Positions 1 to 6,054 of a stretch of DNA of 9,549 nt are shown here, piece after piece. The notes under the pieces are model-generated. The model made no database searches. It worked only from the letters and a program-made list of their open reading frames with translations, and was not told where the DNA came from. The stretch is from CAYZXU01 sp964482535 (GTDB lineage: Bacteria > Desulfobacterota > Desulfobacteria > Desulfobacterales > BuS5). Location of the stretch: the NCBI GenBank assembly GCA_964482535.1, contig CAYZXU010000089.1, positions 1 through 9,549 on the forward strand, written 5' to 3'. The first letter of the stretch is position 1; each line of letters opens with the position of its first letter. The translations under genes and the position numbers were made by a program.

Positions 1-54
1 GACCAAAATATTAGACCAGCAAAATTAGACCAAAATATTAGACCAAAAAAATTA
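1..54 (+). repeat. Two tandem copies of a 27-base unit, in frame within the EEP gene
   Basis: Positions 1-27 and 28-54 are direct tandem copies. The first 18 bases of each (1-18 and 28-45) are identical and the remaining nine diverge. In frame they encode DQNIRPAKL and DQNIRPKKI. The unit length is a multiple of three, so a change in copy number would keep the reading frame. The array touches the window edge, so more copies may lie to the left. Confidence 0.85.
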
Positions 55-252
55 TATTTTCAAAATGTTTTCAAAAATCATTATCCCGGGACTCATCATG
101 GTTTTACAGGAAATCAAAACGGAGGTCATATAGACTGGATTCTTTACAGAGGCAGGCTGGAGGTGAAAGATAAAAGAGTGATAACCGATTCATTTAACAA
201 AATCTACCCGTCAGATCATTTTCCAGTATATGCGACCTTTAAATGGCAATAA
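1..252 (+). CDS. Endonuclease/exonuclease/phosphatase (EEP) family protein, C-terminal fragment
   Basis: This is the last 83 codons of a gene that enters from the left edge and ends with TAA at 250-252; its start is outside the window. The visible part holds the C-terminal catalytic signatures of the EEP (DNase I-like, Mg-dependent phosphoesterase) fold: a GGHIDWIL segment with the Asp at 133-135, and YPSDHFPV with the Asp-His pair at 214-219. In this family the SDH Asp and His take part in catalysis. Members cut DNA, RNA, phosphoinositides or sphingomyelin, and the fragment alone does not give the substrate. The fragment looks most like short bacterial EEP proteins of unassigned substrate. 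The first 18 residues consist of two copies of a nine-residue repeat that are not a usual part of the fold. It is convergent with the bactofilin gene, with three bases between stops. Confidence 0.82.
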   Translation, partial: DQNIRPAKLDQNIRPKKLYFQNVFKNHYPGTHHGFTGNQNGGHIDWILYRGRLEVKDKRVITDSFNKIYPSDHFPVYATFKWQ

Positions 253-255
253 AAA

Positions 256-606
256 TTATTTTTTGGAATCGGGGTGTAAATTTCTAACACAATTTACCGT
301 GGCATTCAGAATACCACCCGCTTCAATTACAAGATTTTTGCATTCAACTTTACCTGAACAGCTTCCTGTTGAAAGAATTATCAATTCATTTGAAACAGCT
401 ATATCTCCTTCAAATATGCCGCCAACGGTAATGTCGCTGACCTTGGTGTTTGCATAAACAGAGCCTTCTTTGGCAATAACGACTGTCTCTCCTTCAAGAG
501 TGCCTTTTACTGTACCTTTAATTATCATTTTGCCTTTGGTTGAAACCGTTCCTTCAACTGTAAGCTCTTTATCAATAATAGAAATATTTTTTGATTTATT
601 CGCCAC
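256..606 (-). CDS. Bactofilin (polymer-forming cytoskeletal protein, DUF583/CcmA family)
   Basis: A 116-residue bactofilin. These cytoplasmic proteins self-assemble without nucleotide into filaments or membrane-bound sheets that position cell-wall enzymes or other machinery. The sequence has the family pattern of short beta-helix turns rich in Gly, Val and Ile from about residue 8 to 104, including VEGTVSTKGKMIIKGTVKG and a central VGGIFEGDI turn. The tails are short, so this is a minimal member. It has three cysteines (C83, C89, C106). The start is GTG at 604-606, supported by AGGAGA (613-618) six bases upstream. It is the last gene of the minus-strand run, 36 bases after the membrane-protein gene, and pairing with a membrane partner is common for this family. 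Function in this organism (shape, division or wall remodelling) cannot be read from the sequence. Confidence 0.87.
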   Translation of the reverse strand: MANKSKNISIIDKELTVEGTVSTKGKMIIKGTVKGTLEGETVVIAKEGSVYANTKVSDITVGGIFEGDIAVSNELIILSTGSCSGKVECKNLVIEAGGILNATVNCVRNLHPDSKK

Positions 607-642
607 AATCTATCTCCTGAATAATAATTTAGAAAACAGTCT

Positions 643-1611
643 CTATTCTTTATCAACCCGGACGTCATCAACCAGGACGCCAATTTTAGTCTGTTCTTCC
701 ATAATGTTTTTATTTAATTTTTTTTCCTGGGCATCCTTTATATTCAATGCCGGAGTACTCACAGCAGGAATATCCGCCCCAGGCTTTGGAGCAATTTTTA
801 CAGGAAAAACCTTTTGAAAAAACAGTTTTTCTTTTGAAGAAAATATATAAACAGATACCCTGTCAAATTTTGAAGGATCAATTGTAATTTTTTCCTCAAA
901 TCTGAGGAAAGTGTAGCGTGATATGGAAAAATAACGCCCTTTTTTTATGTTTAACGGCTGACCGTCCTTTAACTCAACCAAAGGAGATACAAGCCACTTG
1001 TCCCGGGCGACCTTATCACTCTTTAAAATAACAAAAGCATATCCTGAAACGGGCTTATTGTTGATAGTGGTGTTTATTAATTTGAATTTTGACTTTATTA
1101 TATTACGATCGGAATCATATGAAAATAAAAATTCTTTAATATCAACTCCTGTTGATACTTCAGACTGACTTGAGGCTGTATTTTCTTTTTTATTGTCCAG
1201 CTTTTTTTTCGAGCTTTCACCAATAATTTTATTAGAAGCTTTTTTTTTAGTTACACTTGCCGATTCATCCTCTTTTTTTGCAGCAGATTCTGCAACAACA
1301 AGCCGAACCATGAGCATGTCCTTTTCATCCTGCAGCGCCGCTGTCTTACCCCTTAGAGCATTCAGCTCTTTTTTAAGCTCCAAGTTTTCGCCAATCCTAT
1401 TTTTACCTAAAAACACAAGTAATATCAGACTGATACATAAAATTAAAATAATTAGAATATTTAACGTCACTAATGTCTTAAATTTTCTAACATAAAACAT
1501 TTCTCCGTATTCGCCGACAAGTATTAATGTCCAATGCTTTTTCCGGAATTTGGTTTTTGGGATTTTTAACGTTTTTTCGTTTTTCTTAAGATTATTTTTA
1601 AGGTCTTCCAT
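643..1611 (-). CDS. Membrane protein with short coiled coil and periplasmic domain, next to bactofilin; not recognised
   Basis: I do not recognise a named family. The 322 residues read as follows: a basic cytoplasmic tail of about 45 residues containing HWTLILVGEYGEMF, one hydrophobic segment at about 46-68, a likely coiled coil at about 75-112, a Lys/Ser-rich linker to about 155, a beta-rich domain at about 157-275 (several alternating strands, ending FFQKVFPVKI), and a Pro-containing charged tail. The cytoplasmic tail plus single anchor plus coiled coil resembles the N-terminal half of the M23 cell-wall peptidases often encoded beside bactofilins, but I see no HxxxD or HxH zinc motifs. It starts at ATG 1609-1611 with AAGGTG four bases upstream, and the gap to the preceding gene's stop is only three bases, so the two are probably co-translated. 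I infer a partner of the downstream bactofilin. Confidence 0.75.
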   Translation of the reverse strand: MEDLKNNLKKNEKTLKIPKTKFRKKHWTLILVGEYGEMFYVRKFKTLVTLNILIILILCISLILLVFLGKNRIGENLELKKELNALRGKTAALQDEKDMLMVRLVVAESAAKKEDESASVTKKKASNKIIGESSKKKLDNKKENTASSQSEVSTGVDIKEFLFSYDSDRNIIKSKFKLINTTINNKPVSGYAFVILKSDKVARDKWLVSPLVELKDGQPLNIKKGRYFSISRYTFLRFEEKITIDPSKFDRVSVYIFSSKEKLFFQKVFPVKIAPKPGADIPAVSTPALNIKDAQEKKLNKNIMEEQTKIGVLVDDVRVDKE

Positions 1612-1614
1612 AAT

Positions 1615-2418
1615 TCACCTTTTAATGGAAATCTTAACAATGTCTCCCTGTTTTGCTGAAAAAAAACAACTTGCATCTCCGCAGTTTAGAGCTATCTCTA
1701 TATATCCGCGGCTGCCTGTAATAACAAGGGGTTTATTGGGTTTAACATCGGTATATTTTTCTGAAAGACCACCAATTTCACATCCGCCAACCTGAAAAAC
1801 AACCTTTTTTTTTCTGTTTTTAATAAAATGGTTCAAATCTGTTTTTTTTATATTTGTAATAAGGTTTCCAAACCTGTCCACAGAAATAATAGCTCCCACG
1901 AGTTCCCCTTTATATGAAACATATGGCTTTTCAAGATTAATCCGCTTTACATCCTGTTGTAATATTAAAGGACCAAATTTTTCTAATTGAACCCCCTTTG
2001 ATATATGCGCTGCAACCGGCGCAAATATATCCCTTCCATGAAACGTAGGGCTGACACAGTCTAAAAAATATTTTTGATTTTCAACTTTAATTATTGATTC
2101 AACATCTCTTTTTTCCAGAATAAGAGACAAGACACCGTTATCCGGAGCCAAAAAAAAATGGTCTTTTAGTTTAACCGCCAGAATAGCTCTCTTTGTTCCT
2201 ACTCCGGGATCGACAACTATAACATGAACTGTTTTTTTTGGAAAAAATTTATATGCGGATTCTATTAAATATGCTGCCTGAACAATATCCTGCGAACCCA
2301 CATTGTGGGAAATATCCACAATTGTTGCGCAAGGGTTTACAGACAGGATAACCCCCTTCATTACACCTACATATTCATCAATATTGCCGAAATCGGTTAG
2401 CAGAGAGATTATGGACAT
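1615..2418 (-). CDS. S-adenosyl-L-methionine hydroxide adenosyltransferase (SAM hydrolase, DUF62 family)
   Basis: A full-length member (267 residues) of the family related to SAM-dependent fluorinase and chlorinase. The common bacterial and archaeal branch uses hydroxide to split SAM into adenosine and methionine. Landmarks visible are LLTDFG near the N-terminus, DISH (35-38), VVDPGVGTKR (68-77), APDNGVLS (91-98), TFHGRDIFAP (125-134) and DRFGNLITN in the C-terminal domain. D70, R77 and H127 match the Asp-Arg-His triad that marks the hydroxide branch rather than the halogenases, so halide use is unlikely. The biological role of these enzymes is unsettled; removal of SAM or of its non-physiological (R)-epimer has been proposed. 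It starts at ATG 2416-2418, 15 bases after the ruvB stop, with only a weak Shine-Dalgarno. It is cotranscribed with ruvCAB by position, with no obvious mechanistic link. Confidence 0.92.
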   Translation of the reverse strand: MSIISLLTDFGNIDEYVGVMKGVILSVNPCATIVDISHNVGSQDIVQAAYLIESAYKFFPKKTVHVIVVDPGVGTKRAILAVKLKDHFFLAPDNGVLSLILEKRDVESIIKVENQKYFLDCVSPTFHGRDIFAPVAAHISKGVQLEKFGPLILQQDVKRINLEKPYVSYKGELVGAIISVDRFGNLITNIKKTDLNHFIKNRKKKVVFQVGGCEIGGLSEKYTDVKPNKPLVITGSRGYIEIALNCGDASCFFSAKQGDIVKISIKR

Positions 2419-2433
2419 TTTGCAAGGTTCTCG

Positions 2434-3465
2434 TTATGAATTCGGCTTGAAACCGAGATGGTTATAAACTTCGTTAGAAGCCCTTCTCCCTGAAGATGTT
2501 CTCAGGAGCAGACCGATCTTTAACAGGTAAGGTTCAACAACATCCACAAGCGTATCAGTTTCCTCCTGCAGCGTTGCAGCTATGGCCTCAATACCAACGG
2601 GGCCTCCATTATAAAATTTGATTATCGTTTTCAGGTATCGCCTGTCAAGATCGGTTAATCCTTTTTTGTCAACACCTTCAAGCTCGAGGGCTTTTTCAAC
2701 TCTTTTTTTTGTGATTATCCCGTCTGCCATAACCTGGGCAAAGTCTCTAACCCGTTTAAGAAGCCTGTTGACTATTCTTGGTGTTCCCCTGGATCTTTTA
2801 GCGAGTTCCAGAGCACCCGGCTCATCAATTTCCACTTCAAGCAGGCGCGCCGATCTTTTTGCTATTATAACAAGCTCTTCTTCTTTATAAAAATCGAGGC
2901 CACGGAAAATGCCGAACCTGTCACGCAGGGGAGCTGAAAGCAGACCAACCCGTGTAGTGGCACCGATAAATGTGAAACGCTTTAAACGAAATCTATGGGA
3001 TCTGGCGTGAATCCCCTTGTCGAAAACAAAATCAACGGCAAAATCTTCCATTGCAGAATAGAGAAATTCCTCAACTGTTTTTTGTATTCTGTGAATTTCA
3101 TCAACAAACAGAACATCTCCTTCCTCAAGACGGGAAAGAAGGCCGATAACATCTCCACCTTTGTCAAGGGCGGGGCCTGAAGTTACGGTCAGGTTTCCGC
3201 CCATTTCATTGGCAATAATATGGGCAAGGGTAGTCTTTCCAAGACCGGGGGGGCCGTGAAAAAGAATATGATCCAGTGGTTCATTGCGCTGGATAGCTGC
3301 CTTGATTGCAATTTTAAGAGTCTTTACAACTTCTGTCTGACCAATATAGTCTGAAAGCTGCTCAGGCCTTAAAGAGATAATGTCAGATTCCTGATCAACC
3401 GGAAGGGGAGCGTTGTTAACCAGTCCCTGAGGATTTGAAGAGTATGTAAGTATTTTATCGGTCAT
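2434..3465 (-). CDS. ruvB: Holliday junction branch migration ATPase RuvB
   Basis: RuvB is the hexameric AAA+ motor that pumps DNA through the RuvA-bound four-way junction during recombinational repair. At 343 residues it is full length. Walker A is GPPGLGKT (71-78), Walker B is DEIH (122-125), GATTR (168-172) carries the trans-acting arginine finger region, PLRDRFG (179-185) follows, and the sensor 2 segment RGTPRIVNRLLKRVRD is at 226-241. The winged-helix C-terminus has EPYLLKIGLLLRTSSGRRAS, where most RuvB proteins read RTPRGR; the final Arg is kept but the Pro-Arg pair is replaced by Ser-Ser. The N-terminal extension before LRPEQLSDYIGQ is about 30 residues, slightly longer than the E. 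coli form. The start ATG overlaps the ruvA stop (ATGA, 3462-3465), indicating translational coupling. Confidence 0.97.
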   Translation of the reverse strand: MTDKILTYSSNPQGLVNNAPLPVDQESDIISLRPEQLSDYIGQTEVVKTLKIAIKAAIQRNEPLDHILFHGPPGLGKTTLAHIIANEMGGNLTVTSGPALDKGGDVIGLLSRLEEGDVLFVDEIHRIQKTVEEFLYSAMEDFAVDFVFDKGIHARSHRFRLKRFTFIGATTRVGLLSAPLRDRFGIFRGLDFYKEEELVIIAKRSARLLEVEIDEPGALELAKRSRGTPRIVNRLLKRVRDFAQVMADGIITKKRVEKALELEGVDKKGLTDLDRRYLKTIIKFYNGGPVGIEAIAATLQEETDTLVDVVEPYLLKIGLLLRTSSGRRASNEVYNHLGFKPNS

Positions 3466-4079
3466 TGGCTGTCAGCGTTTCTGTAAATTTCTTCAAACAG
3501 TTCTTCAGATGTTGAAGCTTCCGGCTTTTTTTTTAAGGCATGGGTTATCATCTGCCTTGCCTCTGCACTTTTATACCCCAATTGATCAACCAGAACCGTT
3601 AAAACCTGATCTGTTATTCTGTTATTAACATATTTTTCTTTAACATCTTTTAAATTTGTCAGAGAAAATTTACCGACTTTTCCCTCGAGAGAGGCAATAA
3701 TCTTTTGGGCTGTCCTGGCGCCTATGCCCTTTAACTGTTTTAATCTAAAAACATCTTTTGCCTGTATTGCCCCAGCTATTTCTGAAACAGGAAGATTTAA
3801 GGCTTTCACAGCCTTTATAGGGCCGATGGCTTCAACTGAAATGAAATGTTGAAAAAATTCTTTTTCCGATTCAAGATTAAAGCCTATTAAAACCGGTTTT
3901 GGCTGTCGTTCTGTTTGATGATAATATATAAAAAGGGAAAGCTGGTCGCCAGGAGAACTGTTTTTCAAATTCTCCATAACAAAGGCCGGAAGAAGAACCT
4001 CGTAACCTACCTGATTTGATAAAAGCAGTATCCGGTCATCATTTTTTTTTAAGAGTTTGCCTTCAAGATAACCAATCAT
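3462..4079 (-). CDS. ruvA: Holliday junction DNA-binding protein RuvA
   Basis: RuvA tetramers clamp the open, square-planar Holliday junction and load RuvB. The 205 residues show the usual three domains: an OB fold at about 1-65 opening MIGYLEGKL; a helix-hairpin-helix domain with hairpins at VEAIGPIKA (82-90) and LKGIGARTA (116-124); and, after a flexible link, domain III (about 155-205, LVDQLGYKSAEARQMI), which binds RuvB. The first hairpin departs from the usual GVGPK or GIGPK form, as the leading Gly is Ala and the residue after Pro is Ile. The second hairpin is normal. It starts at ATG 4077-4079, 15 bases after the ruvC stop, and the Shine-Dalgarno is poor. A run of nine A on the coding strand falls at codons 10-13. 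Confidence 0.95.
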   Translation of the reverse strand: MIGYLEGKLLKKNDDRILLLSNQVGYEVLLPAFVMENLKNSSPGDQLSLFIYYHQTERQPKPVLIGFNLESEKEFFQHFISVEAIGPIKAVKALNLPVSEIAGAIQAKDVFRLKQLKGIGARTAQKIIASLEGKVGKFSLTNLKDVKEKYVNNRITDQVLTVLVDQLGYKSAEARQMITHALKKKPEASTSEELFEEIYRNADSQ

Positions 4080-4094
4080 ATTATAAAAAAAGTC

Positions 4095-4568
4095 CTATGA
4101 CCGAAAAAGACCTATTAGAGCCATTGCTATTGCATCTGAAGCATGAAAAGGGCGTATGGGATCATGCAAATTCAGATAACTTCTAACAGCCTCTTCTAAC
4201 TGTGCTTTACTTGCATTGCCGTTTCCGGTTATTATCTGTTTTGCTTCACGGGCTGGAATCTCCACAACAGGCACGCCCGCCTTACATCCTGCCAGTAAAA
4301 TAACACCTGAAACCTTACCAAGAGATATCCCGGATTTAGGGTTTTCCCTTAATGAAAAAATATCTTCAACAACCATTAACTCCGGGGTTTCATCCTTTAT
4401 AACTGAAGAAATGCCGGAAAAAATCTGTTCAAGCCTGTTGGGCAGGGAATGTTTTTTGGAAGTATTAATGCTTCCGTACGAAAAACTGTGAACCTTAAGG
4501 CGTGAACCACTCACAACACCTACGCCTGTTGCGGCAAGGCCGGGATCTATGCCGATAACCTTTATCAT
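4095..4568 (-). CDS. ruvC: Crossover junction endodeoxyribonuclease RuvC
   Basis: RuvC is the dimeric, Mg-dependent resolvase that nicks two like-polarity strands of a Holliday junction after RuvAB migration. At 157 residues it has normal length. The RNase H-like active site is complete: D8 in IGIDPG, E68 in VVEDIF, and H142 with D145 in HASDAIAMAL. The His variant at the third position is also found in the Thermus enzyme, whereas E. coli has Asp. ITGNGNASKAQ (113-123) is the family's conserved DNA-facing segment. The start ATG (4566-4568) follows the cpoB stop by 12 bases. AAGGG sits directly against the ATG, which is too close for a normal Shine-Dalgarno, so translation may depend on ribosomes finishing cpoB. 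Confidence 0.95.
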   Translation of the reverse strand: MIKVIGIDPGLAATGVGVVSGSRLKVHSFSYGSINTSKKHSLPNRLEQIFSGISSVIKDETPELMVVEDIFSLRENPKSGISLGKVSGVILLAGCKAGVPVVEIPAREAKQIITGNGNASKAQLEEAVRSYLNLHDPIRPFHASDAIAMALIGLFRS

Positions 4569-4580
4569 CCCTTATTATTC

Positions 4581-5423
4581 TTAAAATCCTTTTATCTTTT
4601 GTTTCGCTATGGCTGCTTCATTGGATTTAGGGTGTTTTTTGATTAATTCCTTTAAAATAAGACGCGCATTGGCATTATCACCGATATTATTGAATGCAAA
4701 ACCCTGTTTTAAAAGAGCTGAAGGGAGTTTGTTTCCCTTTGGATATTTTTCAATAACTTCCTGATATTCAAGGATTGCTTTTTCATACCATTTTTCGCGG
4801 TAATAGGTTTCTCCTATCCAGAACTGTGCATTATCGGATTTCTTTGATTTTGGATACTGCTTTAAAAATTTAAGAAACCCCTTGCGCGCGGTTTCCAGTT
4901 CATTATTATCCAATGCCTGCTTTGCGAACATGTATAATTCGTCTTTCCCAAGACTTTTATCTATTTTTTTGTAATCTTTTTCCTTATAATCATGAACAGC
5001 CGATGATTCAAAATTCAAATATTTTTCTATGCGAGAAATATCAGCCTGTGCTTTTTCTATTCTTTTTTCTGTTTTATTTTTTGATGATTTGCCGGAATCT
5101 TCAAAAGCCTTGATACGCTGCTTTAATAAAAAGTCGGATTCTTCCATTCTTCCGCTTAAAAGCTGAAGTTTATCTTTGAGTTTGTCAATATTTACATAAA
5201 TCCCGGCAGATTTATTTTTAGAATCCCGGGTTATTCTTTCCATATCCGGAAAAACGTTTTCCATCTGTGACTTAAGGAGCTTGACCTCTTTTTCAAGTTT
5301 TGCATTTTGAAGCTGCAAAGAGGCCAGACGCTCGTCCAGAATAACCACATCCTGTTGCATGGCGCAGCCACTAAAAAGAATAACCGAAAATATAATTCCT
5401 GTGAAAATTGTTTTTATAGTCAT
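4581..5423 (-). CDS. cpoB: Tol-Pal system protein CpoB/YbgF, lipoprotein form
   Basis: CpoB (YbgF) is a periplasmic protein that binds TolA and, in E. coli, coordinates peptidoglycan synthesis by PBP1B with outer-membrane constriction. The 280 residues open with a signal peptide ending LFSGC, so C20 is the likely lipidated residue; the E. coli protein is soluble instead. A charged coiled coil spans about 28-130, the region that trimerises in this family, although it is longer here. About 120 residues of tetratricopeptide-type repeats follow (YMFAKQALDNNELETARKGF, then FWIGETYYREKWYEKAILEY, then a third repeat). It starts at ATG 5421-5423, only six bases after the pal stop. I see no Shine-Dalgarno, which suggests coupling to pal. 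The next gene downstream is ruvC. Confidence 0.92.
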   Translation of the reverse strand: MTIKTIFTGIIFSVILFSGCAMQQDVVILDERLASLQLQNAKLEKEVKLLKSQMENVFPDMERITRDSKNKSAGIYVNIDKLKDKLQLLSGRMEESDFLLKQRIKAFEDSGKSSKNKTEKRIEKAQADISRIEKYLNFESSAVHDYKEKDYKKIDKSLGKDELYMFAKQALDNNELETARKGFLKFLKQYPKSKKSDNAQFWIGETYYREKWYEKAILEYQEVIEKYPKGNKLPSALLKQGFAFNNIGDNANARLILKELIKKHPKSNEAAIAKQKIKGF

Positions 5424-5429
5424 ATAATA

Positions 5430-6017
5430 TTATTCTATTATGAGATGAGCTCGTCTATTCTTTGTCCATGCCTGCTCATTATGCCCGTTATCAGTGGGGC
5501 GTTCTTCTCCATAACTTATTGTGTTTAAACGAGATTCCCCAACGCCCAACTCTACAAGAAAAGCCTTTGCGCTTTGCGCTCTCCTGTCGCCCAGTGCAAG
5601 ATTATACTCATTTGTGCCCCTCTCATCGCAATGCCCCTCAATGGTTACAGAAGCATCGGTATTTGCCTCAAGCCATTCAGCCTTTTGTTTTAAAACAAAC
5701 TGTGACTCAGAAGTTAAAGCCGAACAATCAAAAGCAAAATTGATATCATTATTTATAAACTCCTCAATTGCAGCGAGTTTATCGCGCTCTGCTTCTTCCT
5801 GTCTCAGTTGTTCCTCTTCAATAGCCTTTTGTTTTGCCATCTCTTCTAATTTTGCTTTTTCAGCAGCAACTTTTTCAGCAGCGGCTTTTTCAGCGGCCAG
5901 CTCTTCCTGGGATGGCTGGTCAGGAGCAGCCATCGGTTTTTTTGCACAGGATACAGTAAAAAGGAAACCTGCTAAAACAAAACAAAGAGCCAGCCTTACC
6001 CATAAATTTTTTTTCAT
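5430..6017 (-). CDS. pal: Peptidoglycan-associated lipoprotein Pal
   Basis: Pal is an outer-membrane lipoprotein whose OmpA-like domain grips meso-diaminopimelate in peptidoglycan; TolB and Pal exchange partners during division. The chosen 195-residue form starts at ATG 6015-6017, with AAGGAG (6026-6031) eight bases upstream and a signal peptide ending FTVSC (C24 lipidated). A longer reading to 6128 would run into tolB and hide the signal peptide. An Ala/Lys/Glu-rich helical stretch at about 38-85 precedes the OmpA_C domain. Within that domain, IEGHCDERGTNEYNLALGDR and ISYGEERPTDNGHNEQAW are near-identical to family consensus, including the Asp and Arg used to bind peptidoglycan. It lies 37 bases after tolB and has the best ribosome binding site in the tol block, which fits the high output expected of Pal. 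Confidence 0.96.
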   Translation of the reverse strand: MKKNLWVRLALCFVLAGFLFTVSCAKKPMAAPDQPSQEELAAEKAAAEKVAAEKAKLEEMAKQKAIEEEQLRQEEAERDKLAAIEEFINNDINFAFDCSALTSESQFVLKQKAEWLEANTDASVTIEGHCDERGTNEYNLALGDRRAQSAKAFLVELGVGESRLNTISYGEERPTDNGHNEQAWTKNRRAHLIIE

Positions 6018-6025
6018 TTTTTTTA

Positions 6026-6031
6026 CTCCTT
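6026..6031 (-). promoter_or_regulatory. Shine-Dalgarno site of pal
   Basis: AAGGAG on the minus strand, eight bases before the ATG at 6015-6017. It fixes the pal start at the codon that begins the lipoprotein signal peptide and rules against longer in-frame extensions into tolB. Confidence 0.8.
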
Positions 6032-6054
6032 TATAAAAATAAATTCCCATTTTT

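Noticed and set aside
1..54. Start of a CRISPR array
   Set aside because: The two units are directly adjacent without unique spacers and are in frame within a coding sequence, so this is a coding tandem repeat.
251..266. AATAA/TTATT stem followed by T-run as a terminator between the convergent genes
   Set aside because: The stem is five A/T pairs with no G/C, too weak to support a terminator call.
470..817. Plus-strand open frame spanning the bactofilin and membrane-protein genes
   Set aside because: It crosses the intergenic gap of two well-supported minus-strand genes, shows no motif and has low-complexity composition; treated as a shadow.
1615..2418. SAM-dependent halogenase (fluorinase or chlorinase)
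   Set aside because: The Asp-Arg-His triad (D70, R77, H127) is that of the hydroxide-using branch, and no halometabolite genes are nearby.
5521..6036. Long plus-strand open frame of 171 codons opposite pal
   Set aside because: It is a Ser/Ala/Phe-rich mirror of pal's Ala/Lys/Glu codons, with no domain signature. Pal on the other strand is certain.
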